This document shows, in pieces, positions 25,166 through 33,442 of a DNA stretch of 64,000 nucleotides; positions within the stretch are counted from its first letter, which is position 1; each line of letters opens with the position of its first letter. The notes beneath the pieces are model-generated. The model did not search any database, was not told where the DNA came from, and was given only the letters and a program-made list of their open reading frames with translations. A program made the translations under genes and the position numbers. The DNA is taken from positions 13,113-77,112 of the forward strand of contig JALNZE010000017.1 in assembly GCA_023229465.1 (NCBI GenBank). Reading direction: 5' to 3'. Source of the stretch: Chitinophagaceae bacterium (GTDB lineage Bacteria > Bacteroidota > Bacteroidia > Chitinophagales > Chitinophagaceae).

Positions 25166-27493
25166 CTACCGGAGAATGGTTACTGAACCGCTGATAACAG
25201 CCCTTCCCCGTTTGGGCTGAATTACATAATAGTAAGTTCCAATGGGCAAAGGCGAACCATTAAAGGTTCCATCCCATGGTTTTGGAAACCCCTGTGTTTG
25301 ATACACTCTTTGACCGGACCTGGTAAATACCTGAACAACACAATCCGGGTAATCATCCAGGTATTTAACTATCCAGGTATCATTGATATTATCGCCATTA
25401 GGAGAAAAAACATTGGGTACTTCAGGCGCCAATAAAACTTTTACAAAAACACTATCCATATTCGTGCAGGTATGCAGATCAGTTGCCCTGAAATAGTATA
25501 TCATATCTTGTGTAGGGGTAACCCTTGGCGCCAGCGCCGTATCACTATCTAAAAAAGTGGACGGTGTCCACTTAAAACGGGAGGGATACCCCGTGGCGCT
25601 TGCATTAAATGAGGCACCGGCCCCTTCCAAAACAAATAAATTTGTTCCGGCATTAACCAATGGAGCAGGCCAAACTGTAATCGTTCTGTATGCTGAATCT
25701 TTACAACCATTATCAGCCATATAAGCATACTGTATCGAATAAATACCTGCACCGGCTTGTACCGGATCGAAAATGCCATTTACACTAATTGCCTTACCAG
25801 AAAAAGTAAATAACCCGCTAATATTCATATTTTCTAAAAGTGTTGCCGGTTTTATCTGAAAAGGAAATAGGTTATCGCAGGTAGCAGGGATACTGTCAAA
25901 TACCAGTTTCGGGCTGGCTAATAACGCTATGGTTGTATCAAACTCCTTGAAACAACTAATCCCTGAATATGAAATATAACGGATCTGAACAGGCTTGGTG
26001 CCAGGTTTTGCAAAAGCGCTGTATTTATTAGCGTATTTTTTACCGGCATACGGATGATCATCCACCAGTTTATCAGTAAGGTTATTGGCCCTATCCCAAT
26101 AAATTTCAACCCTGGTAATGGCGCCAAAATCAACTGATGACTGGTCCTGCAGAAAAATAGAATCATTGCCACATAGCAAACCGATCTGAGGTAACACAAA
26201 ATGAGCTTTGGGGATGGCTCCATTCACAGTAAATAATTTTGTAAGGCTATCCACACAACCTTGCTGTGAGGTAACGGTCAGTTGCACCTGGTAATTGGCT
26301 GCTTTACTGTAAATATGTGATGCATGCTGATTAGAAGCTATATTGGGATTGGCAAGCGTTGCATTAGCAATATCCCCAAATTTCCATAGGTATTGAAATG
26401 GGTAACTACCGGGATCTTTGGATTGAGAACCATTGGTAAACTGCGCGGTAGCATCATTTAAACAGATAGCCGGCGTAAGAAAACTGATCGAAGGCCTGGG
26501 AAAAACAGTAACGGTAATACTGTCTTTCGAATAACAGCCAGGGTTATTGGCAAAAGCTGTTTGTACATAATATTTTGCTGTAATCAAACTATCTGTGGTA
26601 TTATCCACTGTTAAGAAAGGATTTGAACCGGTAGCATTACTTAATCCCTGTGATGGCGACCATGCATACGTATAATTTGCATTATTGGTGGTACCAATTT
26701 GTGTGGGGGCATTCGGGCAAAATGAAACAGGTGAGGAACTACTGTTTGCTACAGAGGGGGGCATGTCTGTATAGATGATTACATTTCTGATGGAGTGATT
26801 ATCATTGCGTCCGCCGGTACTTGCGGTAAAACCCAGATACCCTGAAAAGTTAAACTGCTGGTTACCGGTAACTACCTGCTTATTATTGATACTAACCGTT
26901 ATGGTACCATTATCATATTCGATTTTCGCATGCGTATATAAAGAGGGACGTAAGGAGTCAAGATCGCCATTTACATTGAGTTTGGTTGGCTGACCTGCAT
27001 TACATTCATCATAACCGGTGCCCCACCTGATTTCTACTTTTGGCATATCTTTCCTTACATCATTCTCGCAGTTATTATAGGTATCAAAACAAACTTTCAA
27101 TCCATTGGCTGTAGCAGGTATGCCCAATCCACCGCCGGTAATGAACCCAACAGGTGGCACATCTAAAAAACAAAAGGCGATCCCATCCGCGGATGTTCCA
27201 TCATTCATTCTGAAATCAAATTCCGCCTTCCATTTACTGCAGATAGAAAGATTAATAGGTTGATTGAAAAAGACGGCGCCACTTTTATTAGCGGATTTAT
27301 CACAAAGAAGTATCTCACTGTTATCATTATACAGCAAATTCCTGATGGTTGCCGCTCCCTGAAAATTCCAACCGGCTGTATTAACAGGCGATCCATTTAA
27401 TTGTGCAAAAACATAGGTCTGCGCGTTGGCGCTACTGTGAAAAAAAAGGATGCATATCAGTAGACGGATAGTAAGGGATACCGGATGGCGCAT
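25166..27493 (-). CDS. T9SS type B exported lectin/PKD protein
   Basis: The start is placed at the Met at 27493 because it begins a signal peptide (MRHPVSLTIRLLICILFFHSSANAQ); a longer frame to 27583 would overlap the upstream gene. The 775-residue protein has an L-type lectin-like domain (about 25-250, with DFRMNDGTSADGIAFCFLD and a KVCFDTYNNCEND stretch). Several PKD-like or Ig-like repeats follow (CLNDATAQFTNGS...YLWKFGD). A gliding-motility-associated type B C-terminal sorting domain ends the protein (VPNVFSPNGDNINDTW, GQRVYQTQGFPKPWDGTFNG, LPIGTYYYVI). It is probably exported by the type IX system and kept at or released from the surface. Binding to sugars or surfaces is inference. Confidence 0.88.
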   Translation of the reverse strand: MRHPVSLTIRLLICILFFHSSANAQTYVFAQLNGSPVNTAGWNFQGAATIRNLLYNDNSEILLCDKSANKSGAVFFNQPINLSICSKWKAEFDFRMNDGTSADGIAFCFLDVPPVGFITGGGLGIPATANGLKVCFDTYNNCENDVRKDMPKVEIRWGTGYDECNAGQPTKLNVNGDLDSLRPSLYTHAKIEYDNGTITVSINNKQVVTGNQQFNFSGYLGFTASTGGRNDNHSIRNVIIYTDMPPSVANSSSSPVSFCPNAPTQIGTTNNANYTYAWSPSQGLSNATGSNPFLTVDNTTDSLITAKYYVQTAFANNPGCYSKDSITVTVFPRPSISFLTPAICLNDATAQFTNGSQSKDPGSYPFQYLWKFGDIANATLANPNIASNQHASHIYSKAANYQVQLTVTSQQGCVDSLTKLFTVNGAIPKAHFVLPQIGLLCGNDSIFLQDQSSVDFGAITRVEIYWDRANNLTDKLVDDHPYAGKKYANKYSAFAKPGTKPVQIRYISYSGISCFKEFDTTIALLASPKLVFDSIPATCDNLFPFQIKPATLLENMNISGLFTFSGKAISVNGIFDPVQAGAGIYSIQYAYMADNGCKDSAYRTITVWPAPLVNAGTNLFVLEGAGASFNASATGYPSRFKWTPSTFLDSDTALAPRVTPTQDMIYYFRATDLHTCTNMDSVFVKVLLAPEVPNVFSPNGDNINDTWIVKYLDDYPDCVVQVFTRSGQRVYQTQGFPKPWDGTFNGSPLPIGTYYYVIQPKRGRAVISGSVTILR

Positions 27494-27530
27494 GATCAAT
27501 ACATTATTGAACCTGCCTGAAATTACCATA

Positions 27531-28886
27531 TTAATACGCATCTCCCAAAGAAAATACTGGTTTCTCATACATCCATTTACCACCGGTAAAATCCGGGAAC
27601 TCCACTGTCTGGTTACCTAACGCTATTGATCTTTCACTCAATGGCGTAATGGCGCTCCAGGTGGCAGCATCATATACGTTCATGGGCGTTTCCGTTTTGC
27701 GTTTGATAGATTCAATAAATGCATGAATCACAAAAAAATCCATCCCCCCATGACCGGCGCCCTCCGTATCCTTACTCCAGCGTTGCCAAAGAGGATGGTC
27801 ATACTTATCCAGCCACTCTTTGGCCGTATCCCATTGATGTGGTTTGGCTGATTTATCCTGAATATAGATACCCTTGTTCAGATCCATCCACAACCCTTCT
27901 GTACCCTGTACCCGAAACCCCAGTGAATACGGACGGGGCAGGTTGGTATCATGCTGTAATAGAACAGTTTCTCCATTGGCACACTGGATATTGGTAGTGA
28001 CCACATCACCCAGTTTGAAAATTACCTTCGCATTGGGATGATTTTCTCCACCCTGTTTCACGATATGATTGTGTAACCCCCTTGCTTTTGATGAAAAGGA
28101 ACAGAGTGATAAAAAACGGTTACCCCTGTTTATATTGGCATAATGGGCAATCGGGCCAATGCCATGCGTTGGATACAGATCTCCGTTACGATGTACGGAA
28201 TGTTCCGTACGCCAACTGGCTTCTGAAAAACCTTTTGCCCCATATTCAACACCATGGCCGTTGGGGTTCACACCATCATTGAATTTTACTTCGCGAAGGT
28301 CGTGCTGGTAGCCCCCCTGTAAGTGAATGATCTCGCCAAATAAACCCTGACGTACCATATTTAAAACCGCCATTACATCGCGGCGATAACATACATTTTC
28401 GAGCATCATCACCTGTGCCTTGTGCTGCTCAGCAGCTTTCACAACATCCCAGTGATCTTCCAGTGTGGTACCAATCATTACTTCTGATCCCACATATTCA
28501 ACACCGGCTTCCAGAGATCCGATGATCATTAATTTATGCCATTCCCAGGGGGTGGCAATAATCACGCCATCTAATTGTATTTTTTCCAGCATCTGTTTCC
28601 AGGCAAACACATCACCCGTAAATATTTCAGGCATTTTTTTGCCACTTTTACGGATGATTTCTTTTGCCGAGGCCAGCATTCTTTCGCTGATATCGCAAAT
28701 AGCTACTACTTCTACATCCTTTCTACGCAAAAGCAATTCCAGATGGTTCTGCCCGCGTAGTCCCACACCAATAATCCCGATTTTCACTTTCGTATCCGCC
28801 ATTCCGGCAAATAAGTTGGCGGTGGGTACAACAGCAAACCCCGCTACCGCGATACCCGAGTTCTTAAGAAAATTTCTTCTTTGCAT
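27531..28886 (-). CDS. GH109-type Gfo/Idh/MocA glycosidase, Tat exported
   Basis: The start at 28886 gives a Tat signal (MQRRNFLKNSGIAVAGFAVV); the longer frame to 28937 would bury it. The Rossmann motif is GIIGVGLRGQNHLELL. Features of GH109 alpha-N-acetylgalactosaminidases are NGDLYPTHGIGPIAHYANINRGNRF, ENVCYRRDVMAVLNMVR and GHGGMDFFVIHAFIESI. These enzymes cleave glycosides through an NAD-dependent oxidation and elimination with a tightly bound cofactor, which explains Tat export of a folded protein. The 451-residue length is normal. It lies 37 bases upstream of the T9SS protein and may share its transcript. N-acetylgalactosamine specificity is assumed from the family. Confidence 0.88.
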   Translation of the reverse strand: MQRRNFLKNSGIAVAGFAVVPTANLFAGMADTKVKIGIIGVGLRGQNHLELLLRRKDVEVVAICDISERMLASAKEIIRKSGKKMPEIFTGDVFAWKQMLEKIQLDGVIIATPWEWHKLMIIGSLEAGVEYVGSEVMIGTTLEDHWDVVKAAEQHKAQVMMLENVCYRRDVMAVLNMVRQGLFGEIIHLQGGYQHDLREVKFNDGVNPNGHGVEYGAKGFSEASWRTEHSVHRNGDLYPTHGIGPIAHYANINRGNRFLSLCSFSSKARGLHNHIVKQGGENHPNAKVIFKLGDVVTTNIQCANGETVLLQHDTNLPRPYSLGFRVQGTEGLWMDLNKGIYIQDKSAKPHQWDTAKEWLDKYDHPLWQRWSKDTEGAGHGGMDFFVIHAFIESIKRKTETPMNVYDAATWSAITPLSERSIALGNQTVEFPDFTGGKWMYEKPVFSLGDAY

Positions 28887-29059
28887 GTTTAATTTTTTGG
28901 TTGTCAGATGATACCACGGGATTACCCGATTAAACATTTAAGATAGCATAGAATTTTCAATAAAAAAAGAACGCCTGTTAATATACACGAATGGCAGTTC
29001 ACTAACCTGTTCCGGATTTGTGAAGATCATGTATGCCTGTTTTTATGAAGCTGCGGCTA

Positions 29060-29542
29060 TTATATAAAAAGCATATGAGCGCCAACACCTGCTCCCTGTT
29101 TGTAAAAATCACCAACAGTAATTACACCATCCAGATCGGCATACATATCTTCTTTTGTATAATGAAACATTTCCATCGCCAATTTACAGGCCCATAACTT
29201 AACACCAGATGCTTTCATAATGTCTAAAAATTCCCGGACACCGGGCATATCTAATTTTTCCATTTCCCTTTTCATCATAGAAGTAGCCAATGCTTCCATA
29301 CCAGGCAACCCACCAATCATGGTAGGCATATGCATTGCCGGGTTTCCAACAGTAGCCACGTGCAGGTGTTCCATTTTCTTGTCATGTATGGCCTCTAACC
29401 CAAAAAAGGTAAAAAACATTTCGGCCTCAATGCCTTCCATTCTGGCGCCGTTAGCCAATACAAACGCTGCATATACATTTTCCAGGGAGGCCTTAGAAAG
29501 AATGATCATCATCTTTCTGATTTCGCCATTAAATTCGCTCAT
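29060..29542 (-). CDS. DsrE/DsrF-like family protein (DsrE2), sulfur trafficking
   Basis: This 160-residue protein fits the DsrE2-type sulfur carriers. The N-terminal strand-helix MMIILSKASLENVYAAFVLANGARMEG is typical, and the candidate active Cys119 lies in GVKLWACKLAMEMF. A Met- and His-rich loop (HLHVATVGNPAMHMPTM) and a membrane-like GGLPGMEAL stretch are also characteristic. DsrE proteins pass persulfide sulfur between rhodaneses, DsrC/TusE and oxidoreductases. It is the third gene of an operon behind sulfide:quinone oxidoreductase and DsrC/TusE, with 24 bases between it and DsrC. The operon is probably controlled by the palindrome at 31192-31207. Confidence 0.88.
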   Translation of the reverse strand: MSEFNGEIRKMMIILSKASLENVYAAFVLANGARMEGIEAEMFFTFFGLEAIHDKKMEHLHVATVGNPAMHMPTMIGGLPGMEALATSMMKREMEKLDMPGVREFLDIMKASGVKLWACKLAMEMFHYTKEDMYADLDGVITVGDFYKQGAGVGAHMLFI

Positions 29543-29566
29543 GATTACTATTTTTATGATTGATTA

Positions 29567-29875
29567 TTAAATACAACTGGCGGGTTTAGGAACACCTGCA
29601 ATTTTAGTAGCGGTTTTCAATGGTCCTGCCGGAAATAAAGCATAAAATTCTTTGATATCTACCACCCCGCTTTTACCTATTTTCCGGATACTTAAAGGTG
29701 ATTCCCTTTTATACTCGCCCTGTATATAATCAATCACCTCCCAGTGTCTTGTGGTAAGCACAATATTGTGTTCACCCGCTAATTCATCTCCTATTTCCTT
29801 ATTCCATTGTGTAAAGTCTGTGAGGTATCCTTCCTCATTTACCAGGACATTCATTTGTGCGATCATCTTTTCCAT
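29567..29875 (-). CDS. TusE/DsrC/DsvC family sulfur carrier, single C-terminal cysteine
   Basis: The 102-residue protein matches DsrC/TusE along its length: NEEGYLTDFTQWNKEIGDELA near the N-terminus, LTTRHWEVIDYIQGEY, and the flexible C-terminal arm ending KPASCI. The penultimate Cys101 is the sulfur-carrying residue. The second cysteine used by dissimilatory DsrC, eleven residues earlier, is Thr90 here (KTATKIAG). It should therefore behave as a TusE-like persulfide carrier rather than form the DsrC trisulfide. It is 16 bases downstream of the sulfide:quinone oxidoreductase gene and works with the DsrE-like protein that follows. Confidence 0.9.
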   Translation of the reverse strand: MEKMIAQMNVLVNEEGYLTDFTQWNKEIGDELAGEHNIVLTTRHWEVIDYIQGEYKRESPLSIRKIGKSGVVDIKEFYALFPAGPLKTATKIAGVPKPASCI

Positions 29876-29891
29876 AAAATTGTTTTTTAGA

Positions 29892-31127
29892 TTAGTTAAT
29901 TTTTTTTCCAGCCGTACTCATATTGGATGAAACAAACGGGATGGCAATACCTTTTAATAATACATTCCAGTAAATCCATCGGAAAGCCAATTTTCCCCAA
30001 TGGTTCATCCTGCTTTCTTTTAATAATTGTAAGGGCCCTATACCTGCAAAAGGAAAGGTACCTTCTACTGGCTCGGTTGTGTAGTTGAAATCAATTAATA
30101 ATGCTTTGCTGTTACCGGTTTCAATAAAACAGTTGGCATGCCCATCAAATGTGGCTGTCAGGGATTCATCATTCACAAAATGCAGAATATTTTCGGTCAG
30201 GATTTCCGCCTCAAAATGCGCTACTGATCCGGCTTTTGAAGCCGGTATATCGGTTGCATCCCCAATCACAAAAACGTTTGCATAATTTTTTGACCGGAGT
30301 GTTTCTTTATTGGTAGCAACATAGTTCAGATCATCGCCCAATCCGGACCTTTCCATCAGTTCATCTCCTTTATTGGTGGGCACCGTTACTAACAGATCGA
30401 AGGGAATTTCTTTACCGCCATAGTCAACAATGGTTTTAGTTTCATTATTTACTTCCGCGATAGCAAAATCACTTTCAATGAATATATCTTTCTCGTGCAA
30501 TAAATGCTCTAATGCCGCTGTTGATTTTGGCTTTGTAAAAGCGCCGCTTAATGGAGTTACATAAGTGATCTTAACTTTATCCCGCATTTTTTTATTCCTG
30601 AAAAAAGAATCGGCAAGAAATGCGAATTCCAGGGGGGCCACCGGACATTTAATCGGCATTTCAGTGATATGTACAACCAGGTTACCCCCCTCCCAGTTGC
30701 GAAGTTTATCGCGTAATGCCAGCGCCCCCTCATAGGTGTAAAAGTCAAATACTGACTGATACCATTCTTTTCCTTTCATCCCTTCTGTTTCTTCAGGGGC
30801 AATTTTTGCGCCGGTAGCTATAATAAGAAGGTCATAGGGCACTGTATCCCCGTCGGCCATTTGAATGAAGTTTTCACCGGCAACAATGCGATCAATTTTT
30901 TTGGTAATCAGATGTACATCAGACGGTACAAATTCTTTGATTGATTTTACAATATCCGCGGGCTGATAGATATCAAAGGGGAGGAATAAATAACCTGGCT
31001 GATAGTGATGTTCTGTTCTCTCATCAATTATATCAATCTCCCATTCTTTTCTGTTTAACTTATGATGTAAATGGTTTGCCATCGTTGTTCCGGCAGTACC
31101 CGCTCCTAGAATTACAAGACGTTTCAT
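29892..31127 (-). CDS. Sulfide:quinone oxidoreductase-like flavoprotein
   Basis: The 411-residue flavoprotein begins with an FAD-binding motif (VILGAGTAGTTMANHL) and contains the SQR-like HYQPGYLFLPF stretch. Cys161 in IKCPVAPLEFAF and Cys333 in HANCFIETG are candidates for the redox pair that carries sulfane sulfur next to the flavin. VFVIGDATDIPASKAGSVAHFEAE is the second FAD motif. The C-terminus (RWIYWNVLLKGIAIPF) is amphipathic and probably contacts the membrane quinone pool. It would oxidise sulfide and hand sulfur to the DsrC/TusE and DsrE partners encoded next in the operon. The GTAAC-N4-GTTAC site 65 bases upstream is the likely control. Confidence 0.88.
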   Translation of the reverse strand: MKRLVILGAGTAGTTMANHLHHKLNRKEWEIDIIDERTEHHYQPGYLFLPFDIYQPADIVKSIKEFVPSDVHLITKKIDRIVAGENFIQMADGDTVPYDLLIIATGAKIAPEETEGMKGKEWYQSVFDFYTYEGALALRDKLRNWEGGNLVVHITEMPIKCPVAPLEFAFLADSFFRNKKMRDKVKITYVTPLSGAFTKPKSTAALEHLLHEKDIFIESDFAIAEVNNETKTIVDYGGKEIPFDLLVTVPTNKGDELMERSGLGDDLNYVATNKETLRSKNYANVFVIGDATDIPASKAGSVAHFEAEILTENILHFVNDESLTATFDGHANCFIETGNSKALLIDFNYTTEPVEGTFPFAGIGPLQLLKESRMNHWGKLAFRWIYWNVLLKGIAIPFVSSNMSTAGKKIN

Positions 31128-31162
31128 GTGATAATTTTAATGGTACGTTCTTAATTACAGCA

Positions 31163-31170
31163 CAAAGTTC
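31163..31170 (-). promoter_or_regulatory. -7-like element GAACTTTG of the SQR operon
   Basis: The minus strand reads GAACTTTG, one mismatch from TAnnTTTG. Exactly 22 bases separate it from the palindrome core at 31193-31206. The weak -7 box fits a promoter that needs an activator. Confidence 0.45.
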
Positions 31171-31191
31171 TACCCATTGAAACAACCCCTG

Positions 31192-31207
31192 TGTAACGTT
31201 GGTTACA
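31192..31207. promoter_or_regulatory. Crp/Fnr-type operator TGTAACGTTGGTTACA (SQR operon)
   Basis: Perfect 6-base arms TGTAAC and GTTACA flank a 4-base centre, 65 bases upstream of the sulfide:quinone oxidoreductase start. It has the same core and spacing as the sites at 14671, 33281 and 33383. Confidence 0.65.
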
Positions 31208-31242
31208 TTAAAATATGATTTATATCAGGAAATAAGAAAGAT

Positions 31243-31258
31243 TCCGGCAATAACCGGA
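31243..31258 (-). terminator. Weak terminator-like hairpin after DUF6132 gene
   Basis: TCCGG-CAATAA-CCGGA forms a 5-bp stem. Read on the minus strand it is followed by a T-rich stretch (ATCTTTCTTATTT). It lies between the DUF6132 stop and the SQR promoter and would separate the two transcription units. Confidence 0.35.
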
Positions 31259-31287
31259 GTTCGAAATAAGTAGCTGCGGGGGCAGCA

Positions 31288-31497
31288 TTAGAGGCTGGAC
31301 TTTTTATTGTCTCTTTTAAATAATCCAAACACCAAAAAACCCATAAATGCACCATACAAAGTGCTATTAAGTGGTTTTGAGGTAATCATACAGGTACCGG
31401 AAGTGCATCCTATCTGCTGCCAATATAAATACCCTGCAATAGCGCCAACAATAGTTCCAATTAGAGAGAGTTTATTATTTTTTAGCCACTGTTTCAT
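31288..31497 (-). CDS. DUF6132 family small membrane protein
   Basis: I use the Met at 31497, which gives a 69-residue protein like its relatives; the longer frame adds a Lys/Asn-rich leader. It has two hydrophobic helices (LSLIGTIVGAIAGYLYW and TLYGAFMGFLVFGLF) around a loop with Cys31 and Cys36 in GCTSGTCMITS. That GCxSGTCxIT loop is the mark of the family. The function is unknown. In Bacteroidota it is commonly near rhodanese and sulfur genes, as here downstream of a CoA-disulfide reductase-rhodanese. The cysteines could carry or sense sulfane sulfur at the membrane; this is inference. Confidence 0.82.
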   Translation of the reverse strand: MKQWLKNNKLSLIGTIVGAIAGYLYWQQIGCTSGTCMITSKPLNSTLYGAFMGFLVFGLFKRDNKKSSL

Positions 31498-31567
31498 GTG
31501 AGTATTTTTATTGTTTTTTTGTTTTTTGACCACCCGAAATTCGCCTAATCATCATCCCGTTTGGTAA

Positions 31568-33220
31568 TCAGGACTCTAAATTACAGGCTTTCCACGAAAT
31601 ATATCCGCCCGATAAATTATAAACCTCTTCATATCCATTCTGCCGCAGCATACGGTGAGCCAGGTAACCCCGCAGGCCCGCTTCACAATAAATGTATATT
31701 TTTTTATCCGGGGGCAATTCGGCTAACCGCTGCCTAATTTCATCAACCGGGATATTGATGGCATTTGTAATGTACCCGGCGTCAAATTCCGCGGCAGTTC
31801 TTACGTCCAGCAGGATACTATCAGCAGGAAGAGAAGCCACTTCATCATAATAAAAGACCTTTAACCTGTTAAGCAAAATATTTTCTGCAACATAACCCGA
31901 CATGTTCACCGGATCCTTCGCTGATGAATAAGGGGGTGCATAGGCATGTTCAAATTCAGTAAGTTCATCAATCGTACCATTTCTACTGATAACAGAAGCC
32001 AAAACATCAATACGTTTATCCACCCCATCAAAGCCGGCAATCTGCGCACTGAACAATCGCCCGTCTTCAGGTGAAAATGCGATCTGTATGGCCATTTGTT
32101 TGGATCCCGGATAATAGCCGGCATGAGAACCACTATGCGTTGTGGAAACTATGTGTTTGATATTGGCCGTTTTTAAATGTTTGGAAGCTGTGCCTGAAGT
32201 GGCAATGGTCATATCAAACACCTGTACAATAGCCGTATTTACCGACCCCTTGTATTTGTATTGGTTGCCCAGTACCAGGTTATTGGCGCAAATACGTCCC
32301 TGTTTGTTGGCAGGACCTGCCAGATAGGTATTCATTGACTGCCCGGTAATGGGATTAGCGAATTCAATGGCATCTCCTACCGCATATATAGCAGGGTTGG
32401 AGGTTTGCAGGTATTCATTTACCCGGATTCCTTTTGCCGGGCCAAGTTGCAACCCGGCCATGGTAGCAAGTTTGGTATCCGGCCTTACACCGATGGATAA
32501 TATGACGATATCGGCATTAATTGTTTTACCATCTTTCATTAACACTTTTACACCGTTTTGAATGGCTTCAAAACCGGTAACGGTAGCGCTTAACCGAAGG
32601 TCAACCCCTTTTGAACGGATATGCTGCTGAGCCAGTGAGGCAATTGGAAAATCAACAGGCGCCAGTATTTGATTACCCATCTCAATAATACTTACCTCCA
32701 TACCGAGGTTATGCAGGTTTTCGGCCATTTCCAAACCGATAAAGCCGGCTCCGATAATTACGGCTTTCCCCGATGATCGTTGTGTAATAAAATTTTTAAT
32801 GAGGTCAGTATCGGTAACATTACGCAAGGTAAATATACCTGGCAGGTGTATACCGGGTAGCGGCGGACGAATAGGTTCGGCACCCGGAGACAGAACCAGT
32901 TTATCGTATGACTCCTGGTATTCTGTATTGGAAAGCAGATTCCTGGCCGTTATCGTTTTTAAATTGGTATCAATTGCAATAACCTCCGTAGAAATGCGTA
33001 CATCAATATTAAACCTTTGGTTAAAAGAGGTAGCCGTTTGTACGAAAAGTTTATTCCGGTCCTTAATCACATCACCAATATAATAAGGCAGACCACAATT
33101 AGCGTAAGAAATATATTCGCCTTTTTCAAAGATAACAATGTCAGCTTTTTCATCCATTCGCCTGAGCCTGGCGGCTGTACTGGCCCCCCCTGCTACAGCA
33201 CCAATCACAATATATTTCAT
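31568..33220 (-). CDS. CoA-disulfide reductase-like flavoprotein with C-terminal rhodanese domain
   Basis: The 550-residue fusion has a pyridine nucleotide-disulfide reductase part (about 1-440) and a rhodanese part (about 455-550). The FAD motif is VIGAVAGGASTAARLRR, the single active-site Cys42 lies in YANCGLPYYIGD, and the second FAD motif is IYAVGDAIEF. The rhodanese active-site Cys512 is in IYCEAGLRGY. This architecture (CoADR-RHD) reduces CoA persulfides, polysulfides or disulfides with NAD(P)H. It is divergent from a TolC-RND operon, and both directions carry a GTAAC-N4-GTTAC site. It probably works with the SQR operon in sulfane-sulfur handling. Confidence 0.93.
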   Translation of the reverse strand: MKYIVIGAVAGGASTAARLRRMDEKADIVIFEKGEYISYANCGLPYYIGDVIKDRNKLFVQTATSFNQRFNIDVRISTEVIAIDTNLKTITARNLLSNTEYQESYDKLVLSPGAEPIRPPLPGIHLPGIFTLRNVTDTDLIKNFITQRSSGKAVIIGAGFIGLEMAENLHNLGMEVSIIEMGNQILAPVDFPIASLAQQHIRSKGVDLRLSATVTGFEAIQNGVKVLMKDGKTINADIVILSIGVRPDTKLATMAGLQLGPAKGIRVNEYLQTSNPAIYAVGDAIEFANPITGQSMNTYLAGPANKQGRICANNLVLGNQYKYKGSVNTAIVQVFDMTIATSGTASKHLKTANIKHIVSTTHSGSHAGYYPGSKQMAIQIAFSPEDGRLFSAQIAGFDGVDKRIDVLASVISRNGTIDELTEFEHAYAPPYSSAKDPVNMSGYVAENILLNRLKVFYYDEVASLPADSILLDVRTAAEFDAGYITNAINIPVDEIRQRLAELPPDKKIYIYCEAGLRGYLAHRMLRQNGYEEVYNLSGGYISWKACNLES

Positions 33221-33250
33221 GGTATTTAACTAATTTCGTGTAAAGAGCTA

Positions 33251-33294
33251 CAAAGGAAGAATTCTTCCAGGTATCTGATGGTAACATTTGTTAC
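33251..33294 (-). promoter_or_regulatory. Crp/Fnr-type operator and -7 element of the CoADR gene
   Basis: The palindrome GTAACATTTGTTAC (33281-33294) is followed on the minus strand, after exactly 22 bases, by TTCCTTTG (33258-33251). That element is one mismatch from TAnnTTTG. The start codon is at 33220. The geometry equals that of the SQR and RND promoters. Confidence 0.6.
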
Positions 33295-33382
33295 TTTAAG
33301 AGAAGCAAAGGTAGCCTTCGCTGACCAACCGATTCCATATATCAATTTCGGCCTTTTACCTACAAACACAAGCTCCGTCTAA

Positions 33383-33426
33383 GTAACAATTGTTACAGTA
33401 CAGGCTTTTTGATGCACCTACTTTTG
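33383..33426 (+). promoter_or_regulatory. Crp/Fnr-type operator and perfect -7 element of the RND operon
   Basis: GTAACAATTGTTAC (33383-33396) is a perfect 14-bp palindrome. TACTTTTG (33419-33426), an exact -7 match, follows after 22 bases, and the TolC ATG is at 33443. The short leader agrees with transcription starting around 33432. Confidence 0.65.
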
Positions 33427-33442
33427 CGTCAAATAAAAATGA

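Noticed and set aside
27494..27583. N-terminal extension of the T9SS lectin/PKD protein
   Set aside because: It overlaps the end of the upstream GH109 gene and would place the signal peptide internally.
28887..28937. N-terminal extension of the GH109 protein
   Set aside because: It would bury the twin-arginine signal that begins at 28886.
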